From Blumeriella jaapii (taxonomy: Eukaryota > Ascomycota > Leotiomycetes > Helotiales > Drepanopezizaceae), in assembly GCA_009599575.1 (NCBI GenBank), contig VWND01000017.1, positions 434,001 through 498,000 on the forward strand: a stretch of DNA of 64,000 bases, given 5' to 3'. The position numbers and the translations under genes were made by a program. Positions within the stretch are counted from its first letter, which is position 1. Each line of letters begins with the position of its first letter. A model generated the notes under the pieces. The model worked only from the letters and a program-made list of their open reading frames with translations. It made no database searches and was not told the origin of the DNA. Shown here piece by piece: positions 34,223 through 47,701 of this stretch.

Positions 34223-36030
34223 CTAATAAATTGAGCCAGCTAATTCAGCACGAAAGTTGCCTAGAAATTTCACGATTGCGAGCATTTTTTTATCGTATAC
34301 GACGTAGTTTAGCTTTGCGAAAACTATGGTTTTGCTGAAGTAGGCGACTGGGAGCCAGTCGTCGCTATGGAATTGCGAAAGCACAAAAGCTACTACGCCG
34401 TCGGAAGCGTCAGTTTCCAATATGCAAAAAAAGTCTTGCCTGTAATATTATAAAACTGATGCAATAATAAAAGCTAATATAAAAAGATCGAAATTCTCCT
34501 GATATTTAAAAATAAAATTAAAAAAAACGTTAATCTTGGTTAAATAAACCAAAAGCTTTGCAATTATACCGTAGTCTCGAATAAAACGTCGGTAAAAATT
34601 ACAAAAACCAAAAAAGCTTTATACACCTTTTACAATAATAGAAGGCTTCCAATAGGCGACCACGAAAACTTTCTCTGGATCTACCTCTAAGCTTTTAATC
34701 GAAATAATAAAACCTAAATAACGGGTTCGTATAACGTTGAATTCAAACTTCCGAATATCGGCCTGTAATCCAGCGTCAGCGAGCCTTTGGAACACTTTGC
34801 GAACGTATATGGCGTGTTTCAAAGAATCGGACGAATAAATAAAAATATCATCCAGGTATACAATGCAAAAATCGTTTAAATAATCGAAAAAAACGTCGTT
34901 TATATAGCGTTGGTAAGTTACGGGTTTATTAATAAGGCCAAAAGGTAGCACCTTGCATTTATAAACGCCGTAACGCGTACGAAACGTCGTCAGTTTTTTA
35001 TTGGCGGGGTCCATTCGAATTCTGTAAAAAGCTTAACGAATATCGAGCTTCGTAAAAATTCGCGCTCCCGAGAAACGAACAAAAGTCTTATCGATAAAAA
35101 AAAAAAAATAGCGATTCTTACGAATAATATTATTAAAAGCTCGATAATCGATACAAAAACGCAATAAACCGTCGGGTTTTTTAGCGAAAAACACTGGAGC
35201 AGCGAAAGGAGCGGTAAAAGGTTCGATAAAACCTTTATCAAAATTGTTTTACAAATAGGTCTTGACAATCTCGAGCTTTGGAATCGACATCTTATACAAA
35301 AAAGTGTATTTCAGCTTTTTCTCACTTATAATAAGCTCGATTTTATGGTCGTAAGGCCGGTAAAAAGCTAGCTCGTTACTGGCGGCCTTAGAAAACACGT
35401 GTTCGAAGTCTTTATACTCCGGAGGAAAAAATTCGAAAAAAGATTCATTCGAAGTTAGCTCTGCTAAGCTGGTTAAAAGGGTCGAAATCGATATTTTATT
35501 GGTTCTGAAACGTTCGAAAAAACTGTAAAATTGGGTCTTAAGAAAAATATTGTACGTAAAATCGTCTAGTATTCTGTCGATCTCGTACAAAAAGGTTAAA
35601 AACACTTTAACTGCTTCTTTTCTGGAAATCAGCTTAAAAGCGTGTATAATAATCTGACAGATGGAAATTAGGTAAGCAGTAGGTTGAGGGATTCGTCTTC
35701 GAACTGGTCGTTTGAAAAGTTCAGAAAATGGCTTATCTGAATTATCGATTATATTAAGCTGAAAGGCCATCGCGGCGAAAGCTTTCTTTCGGTCTTTGGT
35801 GTAATTATTTTTCGTAAAACGAAAAAGCTGTTCTGACGAAAGGAGAAAAAAAGGAAAAGAAATAATAAAAAAGGAATCGGCAGCCTGAAAAGATGGTGTA
35901 ATTTTTTGTATTATCCCATTGGCGTCGCTATCGAAATTGGCACCGCGAATGAAATTCGACCTTTTCGCGCTCCGCATAGCGTCGTAAATCTGCCACAATT
36001 GGTCAAGGTTCTTATCACGTTTCACAGCGT
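34223..36030 (-). pseudogene. B1 reverse transcriptase and RNase H
   Basis: Blocks in order: PPEYKDFEHVFSKAASNELA, RPYDHKIELIISEKKLKYT, KKPDGLLRFCIDYRAFNNII, FTKLDIR then a stop then AFYRIRM, TTFRTRYGVYKCKVLPFGLI, and YLDDIFIYSSDSLKHAIYV. RNase H: METDASDGVVAFVLSQFHSD and NYVVYDKKMLAIV. Unlike A1 and E, the catalytic D-D pair of the polymerase and the first RNase H aspartate are intact. The damage is stop codons (for example CAA to TAA in LDIR-Q-AF) rather than active-site loss. Confidence 0.88.
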
Positions 36031-36329
36031 CGTTTTAATGGCGAGATTAAATCTTTCGGAAGTGCAAATAAAAGACTTTAATACAACGAGCGTAAAAAGC
36101 TATGAGAAAATAAGACTTCGGCTAATAAAGCTTGCGTTTATTACAGTTTAATAAAACTTAATGTTCGGCCAGCCAAGCTCTTTCTAAAATCATACTATAA
36201 TTTCCGAGATTAATAATCAAAAAAAAAATGAACGATTGTATTCGATTATTAATAATAAAATTGAAAAGCGTAAAATATATAATTAAATGGCCACGAGCTC
36301 TATTATACCTTTTTACAAAAAAAAGAGCC

Positions 36330-36890
36330 GGAAAAGATTAAATCAAAGGTTTTAAAAAAAAAAAAAAGGATTTAATCAGCGCCGAATCGATCAACGCATA
36401 ACCGTTCGCTTCAGAATCGGCGAGCGCCTTTATCTTATACAAAAAGCTATTCTTAGTAAATATAACGGGAATTATTAGTAAATCGCCACCAAAAAGCTTT
36501 CGAACGTCAAAATAACGCATATCGCGCAATACGCCCAAAAAAAAGGCTTTGCTTAGGCCTGAGCGTTTTTCCGACTGGCGGAAAAGCCTTCGACTTCTTT
36601 GTATGCGTTTTAGAAATCGTTTAAAAAAAGATTTTCGTTTTTACTACCACTATCAAAGGGCGAATCCTCGGCCGGTTCGACCTCGTTTACATTTACCAGC
36701 CTGAAAAAGCTTTTAAATGGAACCGAAAGTCGGCCCGTAAAAAGTCGTGCAAATTGGCCTCGAACTTTCTGGTATAGAATAAAACGAGCGTTATCGTTGG
36801 TCCGATCGAAAAGGAAAAACGCCAGAAGAAGCGTTTTGGCGTAAAGAAAAAGAAAAAACAAAGGGCTGAAAAAAAGCCTGTAAAGCATTT
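36330..36890 (-). pseudogene. B1 protease region
   Basis: MRYFDVRKLFGGDLLIIPVI followed by YKIKALADSEANGYALIDSA. The A-D-S-x-A-x-G-Y-A-L-I-D form is the Gypsy aspartic protease loop with the glycine of DSG replaced by glutamate. Upstream is a low-complexity gag-pol linker. Confidence 0.7.
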
Positions 36891-36899
36891 GAACGACTC

Positions 36900-38150
36900 T
36901 CGTACGTACGATTTGACTCGTAATACGCTTTGATTAAAAACCTACCACCTTAATAAATGGTAGACTTGGTTAAAAAACGACTCGTATATAAAGTTCGTTC
37001 AGCCAACTAACCTTGTTTTTTTTAACGGACGGCGGTAAGCCAATTCTTAAAAATCGTTGTACGCGCCTATTTCAAATGCAGCTTTTCTCGTAAACGCTTT
37101 GGTATTTTATCGCGAAAAGCGTTTCGAAGCTGTTTATCAGTTCGTATTTAAGCGTTCGCTGCGAAAATAAAAAATCGCAGATAAAATCGCCAAAAATCGT
37201 CGTGCGTACTTATTGCAAGCATTTTAAACTCGTTTTCCGCCCTCTGAACGTCTGAAAAGTCGGCCAGGAAATCGGCGACCTTTTTCATTAATTCTTCGGA
37301 AAATATAAAGTCGGAACGGTTCAAAATACGCGGAGTCAAAAACTCTTTTGCCACGCCTTCGGTCTGATCGAATATATAATTCTTACGAAATCGATCGCCA
37401 GCGAAATAATCGTAATAAAATTCGAAATTATCGAAAACTCTAGTTTTTCAATAGCGTGTTTTGTAATCTTTACTATTATTTAGCTTAAACTTAAGGTTCG
37501 GAACGCGCTTTATGCGAGCTAATCGAAAATCAGCAAATAAATAAAAACCATAGCGTTCAAAAAGCGCGCTAAAGTCTTGGCCGTTATGGGAAAATCCAAA
37601 AAGAATTCGCGAAAAGCGTGAAGGTTGATTTGCAGCGTCTATTAGTTAAAATGAAACGTTGCGAAAAAAAGAAAAAGCAGCAGATTCGCGACTGGCAAAA
37701 GCACGTTCGATAAATTCTATTAAACGCTCTGATTAAAGGGTCTGTCGCAATCGCACAGCTTCCAGAAGTTGTCGTTCACGCTTTTGCGCTTTCTTCAGTT
37801 GATTTTACAAAAGTCTCAACTGAACGCTCTCAGCGCTAAGATATAAGAAAATAACAGGCGAAATAGTTGGCGTTCTGCCTTTTCTTTTGTTTTTTTTTCC
37901 TCGGAAGGAGGACTGTTCTTCAGAAAAAAAAGCTTCTGGAGGAAGCTGTTTTTTCGCTGATTAAAAGGGAGGTTGAGATATAATAGCAGGAGCTGAAAAG
38001 CTCTGCTAAGAGGGAGATCGTTGAACAAAAGCCATTCTTCGCGAAGTGCGGAAATAAGCCTTCTTACGACCGGTCGATCACTTTGGTGTAACCCGTAAAA
38101 AATTCGAAAAAAGAAATAGTTTACGCCGTCGCCAGCGTAGAAAAAGAGTT
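36900..38150 (-). pseudogene. B1 gag remnant
   Basis: The readable stretch is SDFIFSEELMKKVADFLADF followed by FKMLAISTHDDFWRFYLRFF (37148-37354), with other pieces to 38028. Its position next to the 5' LTR and its lack of enzyme motifs make it gag. No zinc knuckle was found. Confidence 0.6.
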
Positions 38151-38158
38151 GTTAATAA

Positions 38159-38452
38159 TATAACGATCTAATCAGTCGGAGGGCTAGAAGATCAGTCAAT
38201 TGATCGCCGTGTTCATATGGTATGAAACGAGCCTTTGGTTCTGTAACAAAGATATTCATTTAGAATCAACAACTGCAGAAGGCAGAAGTTGCTAAGGAAA
38301 GAGAGCCTTATATATATAATAGTCTCCACAGTTAATGGGAAGACCCACCAGGAGACCAGGGAGCTTGCAGCTATACGTAGTTGCTGGGGAGCTTGCAGCT
38401 ATACGTAGTTGCTGGGGTGACACGAGAGGTGGCAACAGAGTGAATCGTCACA
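38159..38452 (-). repeat. B1 right LTR (5' LTR in element orientation)
   Basis: Starts TATAACGATC and ends ATCGTCACA, followed by TATTG. The 28-bp tandem units at 38362-38389 and 38390-38417 are identical to each other. Confidence 0.93.
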
Positions 38453-38989
38453 TATTGCTCCGTTATTATTATTTATCGTATTTTTCAAGTATTTTTTTAT
38501 AATTTCTTTTGCGTTTGTAAAATGGTTTTTTGGCTTTTAAAAGTTTTCGTTTAATAAATAGCTTTTTTATCGTATTAAATAATATCGGCTTTTTTTTGTA
38601 TTTTTGTAAATTTGTATTAATTTGATTTCGTATTTTTCGGATTTTGGAATTTTATTATATTATTTTTCGGCTCGGTATCGTTTCGATTTTGCCAAGGTTT
38701 TAATAAAAAAACGTGAAAAATATCGTAAATACGATATTAAAAAAAAAGCTCGAATTAGTAAGCTTGGCCGTGCTCGTATATAATTCGTTTGATTTTAAAA
38801 AACTTTAGATATTTATTTAAAAGCTTTCGAAAAAGTCGCAGTTATCGGAGGTTTTTAATCGATAATAATATTTTGTCGCTTATTTGAAATTTAATTTTTT
38901 TATATTTAACGTCGTAGAATTTTTTGTAATTCGCGTTAGCTTTTTTTAGCTTTTTACTAAGTATTTCTTTTTTTTTTTATAATATTTTA

Positions 38990-39780
38990 ATTCGTTTTTT
39001 CGCTAACGGTATTTTTTTTTTTACGACGTCGCTTTCGACGTTGCTGCCAAATTTTAAATAAAAGCCGTATAATATGCGAAAAGAAATAAAACCCGTAAAA
39101 GCGTATATCGAATTATTATACGTAAATTCGGCTAAAACAAGCTTCGTAGCTTAATCGTTTTGTCGATAATCGCAATACGTACGAAAATAAAATTTTAAAA
39201 TTTGATTTTAACGTTCCGTTTGGCTATTTGTTTAAAAATAAAAAGCGGTGTTTAATCGACGTCGTATTTATAAATGAAATATTACTGAAAATCAAAATTT
39301 ATTAATAAAAACTAATCTTTTGTTTATAATAATTTTTTTAAAATAGCCAAAATCTTTGTAAACGTATTATATAAATATTTTAATTAAATTTAAAATTAAA
39401 ATCGTTTTTTATATCGGTATATATTTCGACAGCTTCGTATATCGGTTTATTATAACGAATATCGAATCGTAAATACGATTTCGTTTTTTGCTAAAAAGTA
39501 AATCCGTAATAAAATTTATAATTATTTTTTTTTAAAATTTCGTAAAAATCGAAAAAAAAGCTAATTCGCTATAGGGTCGGTGCTTTTTAAATTTGCTTTT
39601 TTAATATTTTCCATACGTATTAACGTAACGCTTTACGTCGCCTCGTAAACCAGGCCAGAAATACTTTTTTTCGACCAGTTTTAGCGTTCGCCGAAAGCTT
39701 TAATAGCCGGCGGTCGGATCGTCGTAATTAATTTTTAATATTTCGTTTTTAATAGCGCTTTTATTCGAAATATACGCACG
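38990..39780 (-). pseudogene. D integrase remnant
   Basis: On the minus strand the frames resemble the common fungal Gypsy integrase. They run from an A-G-x-x-F-x-x-x-K-KYFWPGL zinc-binding region through INFITDLLFSKKRNRIYDSI, FVIINRYTKLSKYIPI and an NKRLVF second-Asp region to NSQTERQNQILKFYFRTYC, which holds the catalytic Glu, ending VLAEFTYNNS. It is interrupted by stops. It joins B1-side sequence on the left after the TATTG duplication. Confidence 0.75.
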
Positions 39781-40269
39781 TTTTTTATAACGTAATAATT
39801 TATTTTAGCTTATACGCCAGTATTTTTCGGATTCGGTTCGATTGCTTTGCGAAGCCGATTCGTACGTTTTCTGTAATACAAAAAAATCAGATTTTTGTAA
39901 TTTAAAAATAGTTTTATAAATCGGTTTTGCTAGCTCGTTATTAGCCGTTTCGGATTGTAATAATACAGCGGCTACGCTTCGTGGTATATATTATTTGCAA
40001 CTAGTAATATTAGCAAAAAACAATCCGGCGAAAAAGCTTTTTATTTGGCTTTTTTCCGTTTGCTTTTTATTTTTTAATTTCGTTAACAAAAGCTTCGAAT
40101 ATTTATCGGCGCGAAATAGTTTACGCTTCGATTTTAAACGTGTTTTTATTACGAAAAATATTTTAGAATTTTTTAAATAAATTAATTTTAATTTACGATA
40201 CAGCGTAAGCAGCTGCTCGTTATTTTTTTTTAAATTTTTTTTTAAATTTGATCGGCGAGAAAAACTATC

Positions 40270-41600
40270 CGCCGGGTTAAAAACTTTTATTTTATATTCG
40301 ATTGCAAAATCGTATTTAGCTAGCTTATCGGCCTATTTCGCTTAGCGTCCGTTTAAACGTTTTTTCGTAAAAAAGTATTTCAAATTATAATAATTTGTAC
40401 GTATAATAATAACGTCGGAAGCGCTACGTAAATATTAATTTTATTATTTAAAAGCGTAAATTATAACTATTAGCTTAACGTCGTAAATTTCGTATTTTTG
40501 TTTTATAAAAAAAAGCTTTTTCGAATAATATACGATAAAATGCTAACGTGCCTTCGCATTTTTTTCGAATAATTAAAATAATATTCCGTTTATAGCGAAT
40601 TTCGAAGCGTTTGTTTCGATTTGGATTTTTAATCGAAAATCGAAATAGCGTAAAATCGATGCTTAGCAAAACTTTTTTTTTAAAAATAAAAAAGCGAACT
40701 TCGCTTCGAATAAAAAACGAAAAAAATCCGACATTTTTTTTCGTTGTATTTTTTTTAGAAAATTTGTAATAGATCGGCAAAGCTTAGCGTAGTTTTTAAT
40801 AAAACGTTTGTAAAAATTAATAAAATTTAAAAATATTTAAATATTTCGCCACGTAATAAAAAAAAGCCATTTCCGAATATTATTTATTTTCCTTAAATTT
40901 ATTTTAATTTCCGTAAAAATAACGACGAAGCTTAGAAACTCAACCGTATTCGTATCGAAAATATATTTTTTCAGATTTTCGTAAAGTTTATTAATACGAA
41001 GTTTTTCGAAAACTTTTTTTACCGCGTTTGTATAATCGTCGGGATTTTCGGAAAATATTAAAATATCGTCGAAGTAAATTATATACGTAATATTTACTAA
41101 ACCGATTAAAACTTGATTAATATACGCTTAAAAAATTGCTGATGCGTTCGAAAGGCCGAAAGATAATACGCAGTATTCGAAATGTTCGTAACGAATGCGA
41201 AACGCAGTTTTTTATTTATTTCCTTTTTTTATTCGAAGGCGGTAATACGCTTAAATAAGGTCTAGCTTAATAAATATTTTAGCTTTTTTTAAACGATCCA
41301 AAATTTCGTTTATAAAAAGTAGAAAAGTTCGATTTTTAATTGTAATTACGTTTAAACTTTTATAATCGACGTATAATCGTAAACTTTCGTTTTTTTTCGG
41401 TATGAATATTATCGGTACGCCGGTAAAGCTAATAAATTTTTTTATTTAGCTTTTTTTTAAATTCGAATCGAAATATTCGCGCAATTTGATAAATTCAGAT
41501 TTCGACAAAAAGTAAATTAGTTTCTAAAAGAAGTTTTTTCCTTCCGCGAGGTTTATTCGATGCTTTATAAAATAATAAAAAGCTAAAATAACCGCGGCGG
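40270..41600 (-). pseudogene. D reverse transcriptase and RNase H remnant
   Basis: Minus-strand blocks: IIYFDDILIFSENPDDYTNA, KVFEKLRINKLYENLKKYIF and TNTVEFLSFVVIFTEIKI. They match the palm-end and thumb of Gypsy reverse transcriptase. The D-D pair (complement of 41065-41070) is intact. RNase H follows at lower coordinates and is poorly readable. Confidence 0.75.
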
Positions 41601-42249
41601 TATCGTCGAATACGTCGGCGTAATCGTTGTATTTAAAAAATAATTAATACTGTTTTTCAATAACTTTTTTTAAAACGATACAAAACGCTTGCTTTTTTTT
41701 GAATTTTTTTTTAAAACGTTTAATTATAACGAAATTAAATTATAAGCGTTCGATTAAATATCGCTACGATTTAACTCGAAAGCTTATAACGGAATCGATA
41801 TTTCGCAATTAAAAAAATCTTAGAATAAATAAAACTTTTAGAATATTTATATCGTAAATTACAAAATCGCTTTATATTTTTTTAATTGTTTTATAATTAT
41901 CAATAGCGCGAATAAATTGCGTATACGTGCCGTAAATAATTTTTTTTTTTTTTAATCGTAAATAAATTAATACGTTTTTAAATTGGTTTTTATTTATATT
42001 TAATTAATAATTTTTAAATTACGCAGTTTTTTTCCGCGCCGCAATCGATAAAAGTTCGTTTCGTACGAATTTCGCTTTTGGCTTTTTTAATTTCGATTAA
42101 AATTATTATTTTTTGCTTTTTTTTTTCGCTCGATTTTATTGGTAGCGACGAAATTAAAATCGAGCGAAAGCTTTTTTCGAATTCTTAGATTTATTAGCTT
42201 CGGAGCAGTTTAAAATTATATGTTTTTTTCTGTTGTATTTATAATATTC

Positions 42250-43530
42250 GACTTTTAAACAATTAATTATGCGATGCTTTTTCTTTTGGCAGCGATTGCA
42301 TTTCGAAAAGTAAAAAAAATCGCTAAAAGTTTTAAAATTTTAAAAAATTTTGTTAGAATTATCGTTTTTTCGCTTTCGTTTTTTTTTTTATAACGTATAT
42401 TCGAATCGAAAACGGTATATATTTGTTTTAGCTTTTAAGTTTTAATCGTAAATATAAGTTTTTTTTTTTTTTTTTTTTTTTTTTTTCGTTCGTTTCGTTA
42501 TTTATTATTTTTCGTTTCGTCGCTAATAATTTTATTAACATTTTCGATACGACGAGCGATTAATATTAATTTTTCGTACGAATTTGTAGCCGTAGTATTG
42601 CTTCGTTTAATAATTTTTTTTCGAAAAATAAATCGGAGTTTTACGAAAAGTATTTTTTTTTTAGTCGCATCGTTTATTATTTGCAATTGCTATTCGAAAT
42701 TATTTAAATAAGCAACGAAATCGTTAATTAATTTATGCTTTTTTTGCTTCGTTTTATTATATAAATTCGAAGCCGCGATTTTTCGATTTTCCGTATTTAT
42801 TAAAAAGTTTAATATTTATTTTTTAAAATCGTTTTATATAATTCGAATATTCGTAAAACATCGTTCGTATCCGGTTTATTTTTTTTTTATTTTATCGTCG
42901 AAAACTAAAACACAAGCGTTAATTTTCTTTTAATTAATATAAAATATTATTTTTTTATTTTGGCGGAAACTTCGCTTTGCACGCCGAATAAAAAATTAAG
43001 CTTTTTTAATATTTTTTTTTTAATATATTAAAAAGTCTTTTATTTTTAATGCTTTTCGGCTCGAATTCGCTGTGTTTTTTACAAAAAGTATAATATGCTT
43101 AAAAAAAATGCTAGGTCGTTTCCAATAAATATTATTATCGTAATGCTTCGAAAATATTTTATAATAATCGCCGGCTTAGATTATTTTCTGTTTTTTTTTA
43201 ATTAAGGCGGTATTAAAAAATATAAAAATTTTTTTTTCGATATTTTCGAAAGCGTCGAGTTTTCGTTGAAATTATTTAATCTTTTTTCGGAATTCGTTTC
43301 GGCGTTTTTTAATTTTTTCGAGTTTTTTGATTGTTTCGTAGATTTTTTTTTTAGTTTTTTTCTGTTTTATTTTAGCTTATATTTTTTTTACTTTTTTACG
43401 TTTATCGTTTTTTTTTTATTTGGCTCGGATTCGTTTATTAGCCAAATAAATCAGGATTTCGATAAAAGATTCTTTCGAATCGCTTTGAACGTGGCCTTTT
43501 TTAATAATTTTTTCGATAAAAAAAATTGAG
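42250..43530 (-). pseudogene. D gag with one intact and one damaged zinc knuckle
   Basis: Capsid-like pieces include NDFVAYLNNFE and KKILFVKLRFIFRKKIIKRS (42498-42686). The first nucleocapsid knuckle, CNRCQKKKHRIINC (complement of 42259-42300), keeps the CX2CX4HX4C spacing. The second, immediately after, reads YYKYNRKKHIILNC: its first two cysteines are tyrosine, as TGT-to-TAT changes give. Confidence 0.75.
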
Positions 43531-43777
43531 AAATCGTCGCGTTTTAATAATAGAATATTTTCGACCTTTGGTAAAGCTGGTAACGTTAAAGAAAACGATA
43601 ATACGGGGTTTTTTTAAGCAGCCGAAAATGCTAAATCTTTTTAAATAGCTGGAAATGCTTATTTTCTGCGAATGCGAAAAACTATAATATCGATAATAAC
43701 GATATAAATATAATAGTATAATAAAAGGTTGTTTTAATAATATCGAATTGTCGTTCCGGTGGGTAGAAAAATTAAAA

Positions 43778-44053
43778 TATAAGAATTGAAAGGCAGGGAA
43801 ATATTAGTTCAGATAATAAAACTTAAATAAGATTAGGTTAATAATCAGATTGATTTTTATTTTTTATATTTTTAGTAAAAGACGTGTATAAGTACAAAAG
43901 GAGGGGTGGAGCCTTCGAAAAGAATATTTCCCAGGAAACCAGGCGAATTCTATTTAATATACTTTTTCAGCTTTTATTCCGACCTTTTTTTATTTTTTTT
44001 AATATAATTCTAATAACTGGTTTTTTAGCAACTACTCTTATAAAATGTTTTAT
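43778..44053 (-). repeat. D right LTR (5' LTR in element orientation), cut by A2
   Basis: Starts TATAAGAATTGAAAGGCAGG and matches the left copy as far as ATGTTTTAT, where the A2 LTR begins at 44054. It could end near 44042 (CTCTTATA) or be truncated. Confidence 0.7.
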
Positions 44054-44320
44054 TGTAAAACGGTGATACTTTGTATTAATAGAAGTTGGTAGTTTTAGCT
44101 ATGGTCGAGGCATAAACCCCTCCGAAACCCCCTGCCACTGACTATTTTCAACAGGTATAAAAGCAAAGCACCCTTTTAAATAATATTATAAGCACGCAAT
44201 CCAATTCATATTTTCACTTATTTTTCTTTTTCTTTCTTCAGTTTCTTCTAGAAATTCTCTAGATTATTTTACCCACCGATATATGGCCGTATCAATCTGG
44301 TTTTTCTATTTATTTTTACA
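44054..44320 (+). repeat. A2 left (5') LTR, 267 bp
   Basis: Starts TGTAAAACGGTGATAC and ends TATTTTTACA. Length is identical to both A1 LTRs, and the six CpG sites found in those are all present. Confidence 0.92.
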
Positions 44321-45059
44321 TTTGATAATTTACGCAAAAATTCAAATTTCGATGTTTCGTTTTTATACATTCGCCGATGCATTTTTAAATTTTCAATTAA
44401 AATCGATTTCGATATTTCGCTATTACGGTTTAAAAAACCTTTTATATAATATTATTCGCAATTATATTATATAAAAAACCTTTAATAACTTTCTTTATTT
44501 TGCGCACAATTATTAAATTACAAAAATGCAATATATTTTAAAAACATTTGAAATTACGGTTAGGCAATTCTAAACCGTGCGAAATTCAAAATACGAAAAT
44601 CGCTCCTTTGTTTAAAAATAACAAATCGAATATTGGTTTATACGCTTCGACCGCTGCGCTCGGCTTTTTTAAACTAAATCTTTTTTAATCAAACGCTTAA
44701 CGAAAACTCAACCTTTTAATTTTACGCTTTATAATTATAGCAATTATAATTTGCGGCTTCTTATTAAAAATAATAAAAAAATAGCTGTACGTATATTGGC
44801 CTAAGCCACGGAATATCGAAACCGTAAATTATATAACAATATTATATCAATTCAATCAATTTATTAAAAAACAAATTTTTCAATATACTACCCAAATATC
44901 TAAACGCAATCTTATTTTATTTAATTCTTTCAAAAAACACAAAAACCTTTTTAATAGCTCCCTTATTAAAAACGATTCTTTTTATATTAAAAACTTTTAT
45001 CCTGCAATTCCAAAAAACATTTATTTATTTAATTCAAACTCTACCAATACTTTCGCTAA

Positions 45060-45960
45060 CACTATAAACAACGACGCTTTCCGCTTTTTTATGCGAGGCC
45101 GCATACCCCTTCCTGGCTCCTTTAATACACCCTTATTCAATAGCGCCAACGTTACCGATTTTATCGAAAAATATAAAAAAACTTATAAAAATTTCGAAAT
45201 CTCTGAAACTAAAATATTCGATAAACTTTTTCGCTATTATAACTTAACCATCAAAAATATTATCAAATCGATAAATAAATAAAAGACCATTAAGGCTCGA
45301 AACTGGCGTAAGCTAATTAAAGCTTTAAAATCGGAATTTCGAAACCACGATCGCTAGCAAATTCGCGATATTATCGCTTTTTTTAAACAGTTTATTATAA
45401 TAACTCGCCAAGCCAAAAAACTCAAAACCTATTATCGTATTTATACGAAAGTTTCTAACGTTTTCGTTAACAAAAAAAATTTTAAGCGAAATTAAATAAA
45501 AAAAATTGTTTTTATTTAACCTTTTAATTAATATTCGCAATAAAATTATTAAACACTTTAAAATTAATAAACAAAATCCTAAAACTTTCGATTAATATTT
45601 CAAATTTATAAAATTCGTTTTTAAACAAAACCAAAGCGAACGTATTATCGAAGCTATAAACCAAAAAAAATCTCCCTTTTTTACTTATAAAAAAAACGTA
45701 AAAACTTTAATGCAAAAACATACCCAGCTACTAAAAATTACCGAAATCGTTAAAAAACAATCAATTACTATACTATTTAATCGTTCTGCAAAACTTACAA
45801 GCTTGGAAAAGCTTAACAAAAATATCGAAACTTTCGTATTAAAATTTACCGATATTAAAATTCAAAAACTGCAAAGCAAAATCGAAAGTTTTATATAATA
45901 ACAAAAAAAACTTTTTTACGTTAACTCGAATAATAAAAACGATTAAAATAGCTTTTATAA
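45060..45960 (+). pseudogene. A2 gag remnant
   Basis: PLFNSANVTDFIEKYKKTYK, FDKLFRYYNLTIKNIIKSIN and later LTSLEKLNKNIETFVLKFTD. These align with A1 gag with amino-acid changes, including loss of a G (FNGAN to FNSAN). Confidence 0.78.
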
Positions 45961-46914
45961 TAACTACTTTTTTTAAAATGCGCGAAGCGATCAGCTTCGC
46001 CAAACCACCGTAGAAATAATAGCTGCCTAATAGCAACCTTCCCGTGCTAACGATTAAAATCAGCGAAACACTAACTATAATAACGATTATTAAAAAAGAA
46101 AAAAAAACCAACGCGGAAATCAAAATCGCGATTATTAAAATAATAAAAGTAATTATTAAAACAGATTTCGTAGCCCCAAATATAAATTTTGTAATAACAA
46201 AGAAATTTACTGCGAAAAACCTTATATTCGCTTTAAATACAAAATATTTAATTTTTGTATAAACAATAATATCTGTTATATTAATAAATATAAAGCGATT
46301 TGCTTCGGACCGACGAAAGCAGAAATAAACCCTTTTAATAAAACTGAAAATCAAAACTAATTAAATATTATTCGTTTGAAAATAAAAAGTACGAAATAAA
46401 ACGACTGCTTAAAAAACAAAAAAAATACAAAAACGATTTTTACTAATAAAAAAAAAACATTCCAAAAAGCGTATTAATCAAAAAAAAATCCTTTATTTTA
46501 AATATAAATAAAATTCAAATGTATAAATAAAAAACAAATATATATATTACTAATGCAAATATCGCATTTGCAAATATTATAGCTGTATAATTAAATCAGC
46601 GAATTATAAAAAAGCAAAATGCTTCTGTTTTATTCGCCAAACCAACTGATATAAAAAAAAACGTTAAAATCGAAAAAAAAAAAGATTTCGGAATTCGAAA
46701 AAAAACCGATAAAACTATTAAAAAAACGCTTATAATAAAAAAAATTAACAACGATATAAAAAATATCGATACCGATATTCCGATTCAAATTATTTAAAAA
46801 ATATCAGCTTTTAAACGCCTATTATTAATGCGAAACGAAAAATAAATCGACAAATATATCAGCTCCGAAGCCGTCGACGAAGCTATTAAAAAAATTATAA
46901 AACAAAAAATTAAA

Positions 46915-47520
46915 TTGAAATTCAACGATTTATTTAGCATAAAAAAAAGATTTAACAAAATTATTAACAAACAAATCCTTGCATTAAAAAAAAACGAAAA
47001 AATTAAAATTACCCGAAAAAGAAACGATTTTAAATTGGAAAAAAATCAAAAAGAAATTTACAATACCGCAATCAATTTAGCCGATAAAAAAAAATCTTCG
47101 GAAAAAGTTAATTTTTTAACCTTCGCTATAAAAATCCAAAAGTCAAAACGACGAAACTGCCTTTATACGGCTATAAAAGTATTAAAAATAAAAATTATAC
47201 TTAAAAAAAGTACAACCGCTTTCGCTCTATTCGACAATAAAGCCGAAATCAATTGCATAAACCAAAAAACAGCCGAAGCTAGTAATATTCCGATTATTAC
47301 CGATAAGCGAATAATTTATATTATCGTTAATAAAAATACGATTGAATTTAATAAAATTGTACGAAATATAAAAATCGACGTTAAAAGTATTATTATTTAT
47401 AAAAACTTTTTGATAATAAAAAAATACTTTTATTTTATTATTTTTAAAATGTTTTAGATTTTGGAAAGTTTCGTCAGTTTTAAATACATCGAAAACGGCC
47501 AGATAAAAACCTTTTTTTAA
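46915..47520 (+). pseudogene. A2 protease region, open for 180 codons
   Basis: The frame 46915-47457 carries TTAFALFDNKAEINCINQK, so the D-S-G-A-E loop of the family reads D-N-K-A-E. It is unusually long without a stop, although it is as mutated as its surroundings. The length is probably chance in a CpG-keeping, lysine-rich background. Confidence 0.75.
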
Positions 47521-47701
47521 AACTGAAACCGATTTTTTTAAAGTCAAATTACCGTTGCCGGCGATAAAATCTTTTTAATCGACGTTTTATCGAAAAACGA
47601 ATAGCCGGCTTTAATTTTAAAATAAACGCTAAGCTATAACAAAATCTGAAAAATACTTAGCTAAAAGCATTCGCGTTATTAATCGAAATAGCACCGCGAA
47701 T

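Larger units (their letters stand above)
32001..38452 (-). mobile_element. B1: complete minus-strand Gypsy-type element
   Basis: 6,452 bp with 294-bp LTRs and a perfect TATTG duplication (31996-32000 and 38453-38457). The minus-strand order is gag, protease, reverse transcriptase, RNase H, integrase, chromodomain-like tail. The polypurine tract GGACGGAGGGGTAG abuts the 3' LTR. It is inserted in D. Several pol blocks are nearly intact, so it is among the least mutated of the Gypsy copies here, though internal stops disable it. Confidence 0.93.
30372..44053 (-). mobile_element. D: minus-strand Gypsy-type element, split by B1 and cut by A2
   Basis: Direct repeats at 30372 and 43778, each starting TGTAAGGATTG or its mutated form, flank an internal region whose genes read on the minus strand as gag, reverse transcriptase, RNase H, integrase. 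The internal region is interrupted by B1 (32001-38452). The right end abuts the A2 LTR at 44054. Because the repeats still match up to that point, D's LTR may continue beyond A2, outside the window. D's own target duplication therefore cannot be seen. It is the oldest element in this nest. Confidence 0.8.
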